Source: Nannocystis sp.
Lineage (GTDB): Bacteria; Myxococcota_A; Polyangia; Nannocystales; Nannocystaceae
Direction: 5' to 3'
DNA: 64,000 nucleotides
Assembly: GCA_016712315.1 (NCBI GenBank)
Contig: JADJRG010000017.1
Coordinates: forward strand, 62,001 to 126,000
Made by a program: the position numbers and the translations under genes. The notes beneath the pieces were generated by a model that saw nothing but the letters and a program-made list of their open reading frames with translations, made no database searches and was not told the DNA's origin. Numbering within the stretch: the first letter of the stretch is position 1; each line of letters starts with the position of its first letter. Of the stretch, positions 18,098 to 26,461 are shown in pieces.

Positions 18098-18420
18098 CGG
18101 GCTCTTGGGGCGACGCGAGGGCGACGATGGGGGTCAAGGCCAGCGCTTCGCAGGTCGAGGAGCCGCGAAGGCGGGAAGAGGAGGGCATCACGGTTCGTGG
18201 GCGGGATCCGTCCGTCGCTCTCAGGGTTCGTGCGTACGAGCGCGGTGTTGCGCGAACGGAGTGTAAACACGTTTTTCAACGCGCAGGAGCCTGTATATTC
18301 TGTGTCCTCGCATACTTTCACTGGTGGATCGAGTGCCGATCGATGATTTTCTGTTGAAATTTATGTAATTTAACTAACTTTAATGGGCGGTCGTGTTCTG
18401 GAGGTGCGGCTCGGGGCTGC
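18098..18420. other. Divergent intergenic region, AT-rich in its right half
   Basis: This gap lies between two divergently transcribed genes. Bases 18260-18385 are clearly poorer in GC than the rest of the window and so probably hold the promoters. There is a TTGAAA at 18352-18357, but I found no well-spaced -10 box. A purine-rich GGAGGT at 18400-18405 is a reasonable ribosome binding site for the ATG at 18421. No small gene was convincing. Confidence 0.5.
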
Positions 18421-19932
18421 ATGCGATACGTTCTGGCCATGACGCGTTGGGGGTCGGGCTCTTGGCTCTTGGTCGGGTTCGCGCTCGGGTGTGGCGCTTC
18501 GCCGGTGGTCGAAGGCGCGGGAGGTGCTCGGGAGGCGGTGGGCGAGGTGGTGGCGGTGGCGGCGGCGCCGGTTGAGGTGGAGGTCGAGGTGGCTGGCCTG
18601 CGGGCTCGGGTCGTCGCGGTGGCGGCGGCGAATTCGCGCCCGAAGGCGGGGGTGCGGGTCGAGCTGCTGGGGCCGGCGGGAGAGGGCGGATTGGCCGCGG
18701 AGGACGCAGCGATCGCGGCGACGGAGAGCGACGCGGAGGGGGGCGTACGGCTCGAGCTGGCGGCGGAGCGTACGGGTTTTGTTCGACTGCGGGTGAGCGC
18801 GGGCTCGGTGGTGGCGGTGCGGGCGCTCGATCCGCGAGATCGGGCGCTCGCGGTCGAGATCGAGGTGCACGAGGAGGACGGCGAGGTGCGCGCGATCGAG
18901 CTGAAGGCGCCGGGTAGCGAGAGCGCGGCGCTTTGGCAGGCTGAGGCGCTCGCGGAGGGGTGGGCGGCGGCGGCGCGGGGCAAACGCGCGGGGGATCCGA
19001 CGCTGGTCGCGAATTGCGAGCAGGCGGCGGCAGCGGTGAAGACGGCGGAGCCGGCGCTCGCGGGGCGGCTTCGGGTGTTTTTTGTGCGCTTCGCGGCGCA
19101 GCGGTGCGGGCTGGCCGCGCAGGTGATCGCGGCGGAGCTCGCGGCGATCGGCGCGAAGGAGCCGCTGTGGGCGCTGGATTACGCGCTGCTGATGATGCCG
19201 CTGAATGCGATGACGACGAGCCCAGAGGCGCGGGCGGCGCGGGAGGCGACCTTGGCCGCGGTGATCGCCGGGCACGCTGACGCGGGGCTGGTGGGGTCGC
19301 TGCTGATCAAGCAGGTGATGGAGGGGGAGGGGGGGGACGCGCAGGCGGTGGCGGCAGCGCGGGCGGCTGCGGCGACGCTGGGCGCGCCGCGCTTCGCGGG
19401 CACGCTGGCGGCGGAGATGGCGGCGATGTTCGCGCCGGATCACCTGGCGGTCGGGGCCATGGTGCCGGACTTCTCGGCGTTGACGAGCGACGGAGAGTCG
19501 ATCTCGCGCGCGAGCCTGCTCGGGCGGCCCTATGTGCTGGACTTCTGGGGGACGTGGTGCGGCGGCTGCGTCGAGGAGATGCCGGAGCTGCACGCGGCGT
19601 TCGCGGACCTGAATGAGGCCGCGCTAGGGTTCAACGCGAAGAAGGCGCCGAAGGGGGCGGCTGGGTGGCGGAGGCTCAAGATCGAGGGGGCGCCGGCGGT
19701 GCGGTTCGTGTCGGTGGCCGTTCATGACAACGCGGAGGTGGTGGCGGCGTTTCGACGCGAGCAGTGGCCGATGCCGTGGTCCCACGTGATCGACGCGGAG
19801 GGGCCTGGGTCGGTGGCGGGGGCGCTGTCCGTGCGCACTTTCCCGACGGTGCTGTTCATCGACCGAGCTGGGGTGATCGTGCACCGCGGCGGGGATCTGC
19901 GGGCGGGGGCGCGCAGGCTGCTGGAGCCCTGA
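18421..19932 (+). CDS. Lipoprotein with C-terminal TlpA/thioredoxin-like domain
   Basis: The protein has 503 residues. The signal ends in a lipobox (GFALGCGAS). Residues 30-150 are a beta-rich, Val/Ala-rich region, perhaps a carboxypeptidase-regulatory-like fold, and 170-330 are helical. The last 160 residues are a TlpA-type thioredoxin fold with VPDFSALTSDG, the redox centre WCGGC and a cis-Pro region (RTFPTVLFIDRAG). It should act as an anchored extracytoplasmic thiol reductase. The active site CGGC is less common than CxPC. An internal ATG at 18439 would still leave the lipobox. It stands alone between a divergent and a convergent gene. Confidence 0.85.
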   Translation: MRYVLAMTRWGSGSWLLVGFALGCGASPVVEGAGGAREAVGEVVAVAAAPVEVEVEVAGLRARVVAVAAANSRPKAGVRVELLGPAGEGGLAAEDAAIAATESDAEGGVRLELAAERTGFVRLRVSAGSVVAVRALDPRDRALAVEIEVHEEDGEVRAIELKAPGSESAALWQAEALAEGWAAAARGKRAGDPTLVANCEQAAAAVKTAEPALAGRLRVFFVRFAAQRCGLAAQVIAAELAAIGAKEPLWALDYALLMMPLNAMTTSPEARAAREATLAAVIAGHADAGLVGSLLIKQVMEGEGGDAQAVAAARAAAATLGAPRFAGTLAAEMAAMFAPDHLAVGAMVPDFSALTSDGESISRASLLGRPYVLDFWGTWCGGCVEEMPELHAAFADLNEAALGFNAKKAPKGAAGWRRLKIEGAPAVRFVSVAVHDNAEVVAAFRREQWPMPWSHVIDAEGPGSVAGALSVRTFPTVLFIDRAGVIVHRGGDLRAGARRLLEP

Positions 19933-20038
19933 TGTTTATTTCATAACTATTAAAAATGGTGAAGAGAGATGAGACGAACCGCTCCGCCGAAGAGCTCGCC
20001 CTCCGAGGCGCGGGGGCGCTTGATACAGGCCTTGCGGA

Positions 20039-20902
20039 TCAAAAAAAGACCTGGGCGCCGAGGCTGCCGGCGACGGTGAAGTCGAGGCGGGGGCTGATCG
20101 GGCCTTGGATCGCGCCGAGGAGGGTGAGCCGCTTTGTCAGGTGATAGGAGAACGTGGTGAGCACGATCGCTCGTAGGGCGCCGATCGGCCGGTCGTCCTC
20201 GCCAGGGCGGCTGTGGGCGCACACCGCGGCGCCGCCTGTGGGCTGGGCGCAGGTGTTTAGCACGCGCAGGTCGAGCAGGGCGCCGAGGCCGAGGGTGAAC
20301 TTGCCGCCGAGCAGGCGCGAGCCGCCTTGGGCGCCGACGCTGAGGTCGACGGCGGAGCCGGCGCGGCGCCGCTCGAGCACGCTTAATCCCATGACTTGCC
20401 AAAAGTGGCGGTCGTAGGTGCGCGTGAAAAATACATACGGGGAGACGGCGGTGACCGGGCCAGGGTCGACGTTGAGGCGGACGGTGCGGGTGGGCAGGCT
20501 GACGGTGAGGCCGGCGGTGAAGACCCGATGGATCAGCTTGCGCGCGTGCGGGGTGACGCGGAGCTGGAGACGGGTGTCGCCATAACCGACGCGGGTCTCC
20601 TCATTGGCGAGGTCGCGGAGGACTAGAAACGGGGCCTGGACGGCGAGCGAGAGCGCGGGGATCGGCGCGAACTCGCCGTAAAGGGAGGTGGTGTCGGTGA
20701 CGCTGGGGTTGACCCCTTGGCTGGTGTAGACGAATTCGTTGAGGAGCAGCAGGCGGCTCTCGGCGCGTCCGCCTCGGCTGCCGAGGCTGTTGATGTTGCG
20801 CACGCCCTCGGAGGCGCCGTGGCCGGGGACGTGGTGAGCGCGCGCGTCGGCGGCCGCGAGGGCGAGGGCGAGGGCGAGGGCGCGGGCGAGGGGTCGGCTC
20901 AT
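20039..20902 (-). CDS. Outer-membrane beta-barrel protein
   Basis: The protein has 287 residues from the ATG overlapping the upstream stop (ATGA). A signal peptide (ALALALALAAADARA) is followed by HHVPGHGASEG and then alternating amphipathic strands ending in a terminal aromatic residue (SLGAQVFF), as in outer-membrane barrels. It resembles the transporter-like barrels found with metal or organic-solvent export genes, but no specific family is certain. The translational overlap with the small diheme cytochrome implies a shared task at the outer membrane, perhaps metal or electron traffic. Confidence 0.75.
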   Translation of the reverse strand: MSRPLARALALALALAAADARAHHVPGHGASEGVRNINSLGSRGGRAESRLLLLNEFVYTSQGVNPSVTDTTSLYGEFAPIPALSLAVQAPFLVLRDLANEETRVGYGDTRLQLRVTPHARKLIHRVFTAGLTVSLPTRTVRLNVDPGPVTAVSPYVFFTRTYDRHFWQVMGLSVLERRRAGSAVDLSVGAQGGSRLLGGKFTLGLGALLDLRVLNTCAQPTGGAAVCAHSRPGEDDRPIGALRAIVLTTFSYHLTKRLTLLGAIQGPISPRLDFTVAGSLGAQVFF

Positions 20903-21258
20903 GGGGTGGGGCCCGTGGTCGCCCGGCGTGGGCGGAGCTGGTGGCAGTCGAGGCAGTCGCGGCGGTCGCGGACCATCCAGTCCTGGACGAGCGGGGCGGC
21001 GCCGCTCGCCATCATCTCGGCCGTGTGGGCTTCGAGGCGCTGGGGCTCCATGGCCGCCATGCGCCGGGTCATCGCCGACTCGAGCTCGTGGCAGCTCAGG
21101 CACTCGCCGCGGCGGGCGCCGGGTTGGACGCCGCGGTGGTGATCGCGGGCGCGGATGTTGGGGGCGAGCGCGGTCAGGCAGCCGGCGGCGAGCAGGAGGG
21201 CGAGGCCGGCGGTCACGGCGAGGCCGGTGCGCTGGGGCTGCGCCGCGGGCGGAGGCAT
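20899..21258 (-). CDS. Small diheme c-type cytochrome lipoprotein
   Basis: The protein has 119 residues from ATG 21258; the longer frame to 21456 adds low-complexity sequence and is not favoured. The signal peptide ends in a lipobox (LLLAAGCLT). Two heme c motifs follow, CLSCH near residue 60 and CLDCH near 101, with His/Met-rich sequence between (MASGAAP, RRMAAME) that could give axial ligands. The stop overlaps the ATG of the beta-barrel gene. A small two-heme periplasmic electron carrier is indicated; partners other than the barrel are not visible. Confidence 0.82.
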   Translation of the reverse strand: MPPPAAQPQRTGLAVTAGLALLLAAGCLTALAPNIRARDHHRGVQPGARRGECLSCHELESAMTRRMAAMEPQRLEAHTAEMMASGAAPLVQDWMVRDRRDCLDCHQLRPRRATTGPTP

Positions 21259-21370
21259 GAGGGGAGGGGATACCTGATCTCTGCGGCGCTTCGGCGGAGA
21301 TCCGCCGGAGCTGCGGCGCATTGTCGCACATGCGCGGCAGGGTAGGCGCGGCTGGTACCGTCCGCCGGGT

Positions 21371-21535
21371 ATGCAGCGCCGACAGATTACGCTCTTGTTG
21401 CTCGCCCTCGTCGCCGCCTGCGAGGGCGACCCGGACCTCGGTAAACCCTGCGACAAGGACGAAGACTGCGAGGGGGAGCTGATCTGCGACGTGCACGACG
21501 GGCAAGGGACTTGCCAAGAGGAGCACGGTCACTGA
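21371..21535 (+). CDS. Very small Cys-rich lipoprotein, 54 residues
   Basis: An ATG at 21371 opens a 54-codon gene. Its product is a signal peptide (ITLLLLALVAA) ending at Cys17, then PCDKDEDCEGELICDVHDGQGTC, a mini Cys-rich module with four cysteines like those of larger myxobacterial lipoproteins, and a His-rich end. A lipobox followed by a short disulfide-knot-like domain is convincing despite the size. It is divergent from the cytochrome/barrel pair. The role is unknown; metal binding is possible given the acidic residues and His. Confidence 0.75.
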   Translation: MQRRQITLLLLALVAACEGDPDLGKPCDKDEDCEGELICDVHDGQGTCQEEHGH

Positions 21536-21553
21536 GGGGCGCCGTGGGGCTCG

Positions 21554-23386
21554 TTAGGGATCGACTCTAAAGATCGTGATCATGTGGCGGCCGCTGAGGC
21601 CCTTGAGGGTGAGCTCTTGGGTTCGTGCGGGTAGGCGCAGCTCGGTGACCACGGCGTGGACGTCGGGTTGGTGGAGCAGGCTGGGGCTGATGGCGACCTC
21701 GTCGGCGCCCGCGACGCCTTGGATCCGGGCGGCGGTGTTGACGGTGGTGCCGAAGTAGTCGATCCGGTCGTTGGCGGTCATGGCGATGCAGGGGCCGCGG
21801 TGCAGGCCGATCCGCAGGTGGAGGGGGACCCCGGGCTCGACCTCGCAGGCGAGCGGGACCTCGCGGGCCATGTCGACGGCGGCGCGTAAGGCTTGGTCGC
21901 CGCGGCGAAAGACGCACATGATCGCGTCGCCGATGGTCTTGACGAGGGCGCCGTCGTGGCGCTGGTAGATCTCCGCCAAGACGTCGAAGTGGCGGCGGAT
22001 CAGCGAGAAGGCGGGGCCGTCGCCGATCTTCTCGTACATGGCGGTGGAGCCGACGACGTCGGTGAAGAGGAAGACCTGGCTCTCGATCGCGAACTCGGCG
22101 CCAGGCGCGAGCAGGTCGGCGCCGAAGAGATCTCGGAACTCTTGGATCGCGGCCAGCTCGGCGGCCGTGACGATGTTGTCGGCCCACTGGGTGCGGGCGA
22201 GCATGAGCTCGGCCGGCTGCGCGGCGCGGTTGACGAGGTGGAGGGCGAGCGGGGGGCGCAGGCGCTCGGGCACGCCGTGGATGCCGGCGTCGTCGAGCTC
22301 GATGCGGGCCTCGCTGGGGGCGCCGGGGTCGTCGACGACCTCAAAAAAGACGCCGCCAGGGGCCTGAGGGGAGACGAACTGGTGCTTGCCGAGGCGCGTC
22401 GGCTGGACCTGGGCGGGGCGCTCTGCTCCGGGCGGCAGGCTCCAACTGGCGATCCGATGCGGTGTGTTGGCGGGGCCAGCGTGGCAGTACTCGGCGGCTT
22501 CATGGCCGAGGCCGAGGGGGTGCGGGTTGAATCGGACCTCGATGGAGCGCTCAAAGTCGACGCCGAAGCTGATGTTGCAGGTCGGACAGTGGCCGGTCTT
22601 GGTGACCTCGGAGAGGCGGGTGGCGCGGACCTTGGCGCGCCGACACGAGGGGCAGATGAGGTCGTACTCGAGGTCGAGCAGGCCGGCGCGGGCGGCGTGG
22701 AGGAAGAGGCGGAGGAGGCGGCGACGATCGACCTTCCACTCGTCGGCGAGGGCGTAGGGGGCGAGGCTGGCGATCTCGCTGTCGGGGCGATCCAGGAGGT
22801 GGTGGCTGAGGCGCTCGCCGAGGGCGACGGCGTCCAAGCGGCCGGCGAGGGGCCGGAGGACGCGCTCGAGCTCGCGGCGGGCGTGCTCGCGGGCCGGCGC
22901 GGGCTCGGTGCCGGTGACGGGCAGCTCGCGGCCCGCGGCCCACTCGGGGGCGAGCGCGTAGACCTTGCGGAAGCCGTCGCGGGTCTGCACGCCGACCGCG
23001 AAGCGAGCGATGAGGCGGCCGAAGATGTGGCGCGGGGTGACGGTGATGGTGTGGGTGAGGTGGGTGCTGCCAGGGGCGGCGCCGCCGCGCAGCTCGACCT
23101 GCGAGACCATCTGCAAGAAGGGGCCGGAGAGGTAGTCGCGGGTGAAACGAAAGAGCTCCGGCTCGACCCACTCGCAGGGGCGCTCGATCCACCGGAGGGT
23201 GATGCCGGCGGAGTGCGCCTCGGCCTGGATCTGCGAGCCTCCGCTCTCAAGGGGCGTGTAGGTGTAGCGGACCGGGAAGAGGCCCGCGAGGCGGTTGATT
23301 CGCTCCGTGTCGGCGACGTAGTTCCACAAGAGGTGAGGCGGGACGGGGATCTCAAACTCCCAGCGGAAGACCTCGGGCGTCGGCAT
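21554..23386 (-). CDS. Class III adenylate/guanylate cyclase with SRPBCC and zinc-ribbon domains
   Basis: The protein has 610 residues. Residues 1-160 form an SRPBCC (START-like) ligand-binding fold (EFEIPVPPHLLWNYVADTERIN). The middle is a DUF5939-like region with a zinc ribbon CPSC...CPTC near 260-285. The C-terminal 180 residues are a class III nucleotide cyclase: metal-binding Asp in FTDVVGST, the second Asp in IGDAIM, and the transition-state Asn/Arg in NTAARI. It should make cAMP or cGMP under control of a hydrophobic ligand bound by the START-like domain. It is downstream of heme oxygenase with a 159-base gap and may or may not belong to the bilin operon. Confidence 0.88.
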   Translation of the reverse strand: MPTPEVFRWEFEIPVPPHLLWNYVADTERINRLAGLFPVRYTYTPLESGGSQIQAEAHSAGITLRWIERPCEWVEPELFRFTRDYLSGPFLQMVSQVELRGGAAPGSTHLTHTITVTPRHIFGRLIARFAVGVQTRDGFRKVYALAPEWAAGRELPVTGTEPAPAREHARRELERVLRPLAGRLDAVALGERLSHHLLDRPDSEIASLAPYALADEWKVDRRRLLRLFLHAARAGLLDLEYDLICPSCRRAKVRATRLSEVTKTGHCPTCNISFGVDFERSIEVRFNPHPLGLGHEAAEYCHAGPANTPHRIASWSLPPGAERPAQVQPTRLGKHQFVSPQAPGGVFFEVVDDPGAPSEARIELDDAGIHGVPERLRPPLALHLVNRAAQPAELMLARTQWADNIVTAAELAAIQEFRDLFGADLLAPGAEFAIESQVFLFTDVVGSTAMYEKIGDGPAFSLIRRHFDVLAEIYQRHDGALVKTIGDAIMCVFRRGDQALRAAVDMAREVPLACEVEPGVPLHLRIGLHRGPCIAMTANDRIDYFGTTVNTAARIQGVAGADEVAISPSLLHQPDVHAVVTELRLPARTQELTLKGLSGRHMITIFRVDP

Positions 23387-23404
23387 GCAGAGGCCAGGAT
23401 AGTT

Positions 23405-23423
23405 GTTTTTTCCCCGAAAAAAC
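23405..23423. repeat. Perfect AT-rich inverted repeat upstream of cyclase gene
   Basis: Arms are gttttttc and gaaaaaac with a 3-base loop. It lies 19 bases before the cyclase start, in the gap after the heme oxygenase gene. It may be an intrinsic terminator for the bilin operon (the arms supply the T run) or an operator for the cyclase. AT-rich runs of this kind are rare in this sequence. Confidence 0.5.
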
Positions 23424-23545
23424 GGATGAGTTCGCGCGCGATCGTGCGCACGCTCGGCGCCGAGGCCGCGTCGGCGCCGAGGGGCTCGCGCCGGTGGCGG
23501 CGGCGGGCGCGGCAGGTTGAGCGAGGGGTTGACGCGCGGCTCGGG

Positions 23546-24406
23546 CTAGGGGCCGGCCTGCAGGGGAGGCGGCTGGGGGCGGCGGCCGAGGGCGAGGCGG
23601 AGGGCGCCGCGGAGGGCGCTGCCCTCGATCTCGGCGAAGAGGGCGATGTTGAGGCGGAAGGCGTGGTTGGCCTCGTCGATGAGGCGCGCGGCGGTCGGTG
23701 GGTCGATGGGGAGCTGGTCGAGGCGGCGGCGGTAGTCCGCGCAAAAGGCGGCAGGGTCGGGGATCTCGGGGAACTCAAAGAAGGCGAGGCCGGCGCTCGG
23801 GGTGAGGTGGAGGGCGCGGCCGATCATCTTGCCCAAGATCCGGCCGCCAGCGAGGTCGCCGAGGTAACGGACGTAGGCGTGCGCGACCAGCATGACCGGG
23901 GCGCGAGCCGCGAGCTGCTCGATGCGGGCGGCGTAGGCGGCGCTGGCGGGGCTGCGCTCGACCAAGGCTTCAGCGTCCGCATGCGCGGGATCGATCGCGG
24001 CGAGGTCGGCGAGCAGGGCGCCGCGCCGCCAGAGCTGAGGGAGCACGAACGGGGCGATGAGAGGATCGGCGCGGTGGCGCTCTAAGGCGGCCTCCATGGC
24101 GCTGTAGGGGGCGAGCAGGCCGCGGAGCAGGGCGGCGTAGGCGGTCGGCTCGGTGAGGCCGCGGAGCAGGCCGCGGATCAGCGCCATACGCTCCGCGGCG
24201 CGGTGGGCGGCGGCGGTGCCCTCGCGCAGGCGGGCGGCGAGGTTTGTGTGCGGGTTTGTGTGCGGGTTTGTGCGCGGGTTTGTGTGCGGGTTTGTGTTCG
24301 GGTTTGTGTGCGGGTTTGTGGACGGGTTTGTGTGCGGGTTTGTGAGCGCGGGCGTGGAGCCGGCGCGCTCGGTGGGGTCGTGGTCGGGGGGCGGATTAGG
24401 CGGCAT
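23546..24406 (-). CDS. Heme oxygenase with repeat-rich N-terminus
   Basis: The protein has 286 residues. Residues 22-54 are tandem NPHT tetrapeptides. The all-helical heme oxygenase domain follows: the proximal heme ligand is probably His68 in REGTAAAHRAAE, and the distal-helix signature YVRYLGDLAGGRIL spans 178-191. These enzymes open heme to biliverdin, CO and iron using reduced ferredoxin or another reductase. The start overlaps the end of the bilin reductase gene by 11 bases, so biliverdin formation and reduction are coupled. The variable repeat is absent from typical members and is likely a disordered leader. Confidence 0.92.
   Translation of the reverse strand: MPPNPPPDHDPTERAGSTPALTNPHTNPSTNPHTNPNTNPHTNPRTNPHTNPHTNLAARLREGTAAAHRAAERMALIRGLLRGLTEPTAYAALLRGLLAPYSAMEAALERHRADPLIAPFVLPQLWRRGALLADLAAIDPAHADAEALVERSPASAAYAARIEQLAARAPVMLVAHAYVRYLGDLAGGRILGKMIGRALHLTPSAGLAFFEFPEIPDPAAFCADYRRRLDQLPIDPPTAARLIDEANHAFRLNIALFAEIEGSALRGALRLALGRRPQPPPLQAGP
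24241..24348. repeat. 12-base minisatellite, nine units
   Basis: Nine contiguous units of ggtttgtgtgcg with single-base variants lie inside the heme oxygenase gene and encode Asn-Pro-His-Thr on the minus strand. The period is a multiple of three, so unit number can change without a frameshift. Confidence 0.93.
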
Positions 24407-25145
24407 CGAGGGCTCCAGCGCCGAAGAGGTGGTGCAGGTATTGACCGGCGGCGTCGGCGCCGAAGAGGCGGGTGAGGGCGTCTTGCTCGCGGCGGTTGCG
24501 CCGCTCCGCGGCCTGCCAGGCGAGGCGGCGCTGGTACGCTCGGTCGGCGCGGCCCGGGTCGGTGGGGGCGAGCGCGGCGGCCCGAGCGAGCTGGGCGACG
24601 CCGGCGAGGAGCTCGGCGGTGGCGGCGAAGACGTGCTGCTCCGCGCCAGGGCGGGCGGCGGCGATCAGGGCGAGCGGGGAGAAGGTGGCGTGGGCGAAGT
24701 CGGGCCAGCGGCGGGCGACGGTGTGGCCGGCGACGCGGGCGTGGCAGGCCTCCAGGAGGGGGGCGGCGCGTTGCTGCCAGAGGAGCTCGTCGGTGGGGGC
24801 GAGGTCGACGGCGGCGAGGGAGAGGGCGCCGCCTAGGGCGATGAGATCGACGCCGAGGACCGGGAGGAGCGCGCCCCGGGCGGGCAGGCCGATGATCGTG
24901 GCGGAGCGGCGCGCTCCCGCTGCGGTGGCGATCTCGGCGATGAAGAGGGCCTCAAAGCCATGTCCGACGAAGCAGGTCGTTCGGAGCTCGAGGGCGACGC
25001 CGCGGGCCTCTCCGCGGAGCAAGCCGAGCGGTCCTGGGAGGGGGCGCTCGGCGAGGCCGAGCGCCCCGGCGAGCCCTTGACGGGCGGCGGTGAGCGCGGC
25101 GGTGAGGCCTGCGCTGAGGGGGTCGGGCGGGTCGGAGGCGCTCAT
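24396..25145 (-). CDS. Ferredoxin-dependent bilin reductase, PcyA-like
   Basis: The protein has 249 residues. By eye it aligns with cyanobacterial PcyA. FEALFIAEIAT matches the strand with Glu76 (here Glu71), LPVLGVDLIAL matches the one with Asp105 (here Asp100), and the SLAAVDLAPT strand follows. The C-terminal helix AERRNRREQDALTRLFG recalls PcyA QQQKNDKTRRVLEKAFG. The PcyA His88 position falls on Thr83, so the reduction pattern may differ. Such enzymes reduce biliverdin with electrons from ferredoxin; PcyA gives phycocyanobilin. The gene overlaps heme oxygenase. It is unusual outside oxygenic phototrophs. Confident in family, not in product. Confidence 0.85.
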   Translation of the reverse strand: MSASDPPDPLSAGLTAALTAARQGLAGALGLAERPLPGPLGLLRGEARGVALELRTTCFVGHGFEALFIAEIATAAGARRSATIIGLPARGALLPVLGVDLIALGGALSLAAVDLAPTDELLWQQRAAPLLEACHARVAGHTVARRWPDFAHATFSPLALIAAARPGAEQHVFAATAELLAGVAQLARAAALAPTDPGRADRAYQRRLAWQAAERRNRREQDALTRLFGADAAGQYLHHLFGAGALDAA

Positions 25146-25152
25146 CGGTGGT

Positions 25153-26457
25153 TCAACGGCTGTAGAGGTTGCGGAGGGACTTGATCGCGGTCGGGTCGGA
25201 CTTCGCGAGCACGGGGTCGCTCACGATCAGCGCGTCGACGGCGACGGCGAGGTCATGCCATTTTTCATAACGTTCACTAGGCCGTTTGCTCAGGAGGCGC
25301 TCGATGATCTCGCCGAAGCCCGCGGTGAGGGGCGGATCGACGTCGAGGGGCGGCGTCGGGTCGCCGATCTGCGCCCGCATGGTCTCGAAGAGGGTGGGGC
25401 GGATGAACGGCGGAGCGCCGGTCGCGGCCTCAAAGAGGGTGACGCCGAGGCTGTACATGTCGGCGCGGTGGTCGACGTCGCGCGCGCCGAGGATCCTCTC
25501 GGGTGCCATGTAGGCGGCGGTGCCGCGGCGCGTGCCGGTGAGATCCGGCTGCACGGAGTTGGTGTCGCTGACGAGCCCGAAGTCGGTGACCTTGACGCGG
25601 CCATCAGAGCCGTAAAGGAGGAGGTTGGCGGGCTTGATGTCGCGGTGGAGCACGCCCTGGCTGTGGGCGGCGTGCAGCCCGCGAGCGACGCAGAGGGTGA
25701 GGCGGGCGAGGATCGGCGAGGGCAGGGTGGTGGCGGCGCGCAGCAGATCTTCGAGGGTGATCGCAAAAATGTCCTCGAGGACAACAAAGGCGGCGTCGCG
25801 GTAGAGGCCGCTGTCGAGGACGGCGACGAGGTGGACGCTGCGCGCGTGGGCGAGCAGGCGGGCCTCGTCGATGAAGCGCTCGCGGTCGCGCGGGTGGAGG
25901 TCGCGGCGCAAGAGCTTGAAGAGGACGGAGCGCTGGAGGCGCTCGTCGAAGGCCCGGTAGGTGGTGGCGGTGCTGCCGGCGCCGATGACCTCGCGGAGGG
26001 TGTAGACGCCGATCCGCGCGCCAGCAGGAGGTGCGCCAGGCAGCGGGCTGACGCGGCGATTCGGGCGCGCGGCGCCCTTCTCCTCGGCGGCGGCGGGCTC
26101 GGGCTCGAGCGCTGGGTGGAGGCCGACATCGGCGCGCTTCGGCGCGTTCGCGGCGGCGGTCGGGCGGGATCGCGGGCGTGAGGCGGCGGGCGCAGGGGCG
26201 GCGGGCCTCAGGCCGGGCGGGACGGTGAACTCGGCGATGACCGCGGCGATCGGGGTCTGTAAATAGCCGCGCTCGATGGCGCGGAGGGTGCGCGCGGCGA
26301 TGACGTCGATCGCGCCGATCTTGAGGAGATGGTCGGGTAAGGCGCCTCCAGCGGCCTGCCATGACCCCAGGATCGCGTCGAAGGTCGCGTGATCGACCCA
26401 GCGCGGGACGAGGTGCGCCCGGAGCTGCTGGGGGAGGTCGATCGGCGGGGTGGTCAC
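25153..26457 (-). CDS. Hanks-type Ser/Thr protein kinase of the bilin cluster (downstream copy)
   Basis: The protein has 434 residues. Residues 1-75 form a small helical domain (RAHLVPRWVDHATFDAILGSW, ARTLRAIERGYLQTP), and a Pro/Ala linker runs to about 150. The kinase domain shows a Gly-rich loop (GAGSTATTYRA), catalytic HRDIKPAN, metal-binding DFG and a GTAAYMAPE activation segment, so it should be active. The Val-Ala-Ile-Lys lysine strand reads VLFKLL. The N-terminal domain is shared with the kinase at 31360-32781 and I know it by no name. It sits 7 bases upstream of the bilin reductase gene, a strong sign of cotranscription. Confidence 0.92.
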   Translation of the reverse strand: MTTPPIDLPQQLRAHLVPRWVDHATFDAILGSWQAAGGALPDHLLKIGAIDVIAARTLRAIERGYLQTPIAAVIAEFTVPPGLRPAAPAPAASRPRSRPTAAANAPKRADVGLHPALEPEPAAAEEKGAARPNRRVSPLPGAPPAGARIGVYTLREVIGAGSTATTYRAFDERLQRSVLFKLLRRDLHPRDRERFIDEARLLAHARSVHLVAVLDSGLYRDAAFVVLEDIFAITLEDLLRAATTLPSPILARLTLCVARGLHAAHSQGVLHRDIKPANLLLYGSDGRVKVTDFGLVSDTNSVQPDLTGTRRGTAAYMAPERILGARDVDHRADMYSLGVTLFEAATGAPPFIRPTLFETMRAQIGDPTPPLDVDPPLTAGFGEIIERLLSKRPSERYEKWHDLAVAVDALIVSDPVLAKSDPTAIKSLRNLYSR

Positions 26458-26461
26458 GGGA

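Noticed and set aside
24241..24348. Possible CRISPR array
   Set aside because: Units are contiguous 12-mers without spacers and encode an in-frame protein repeat.
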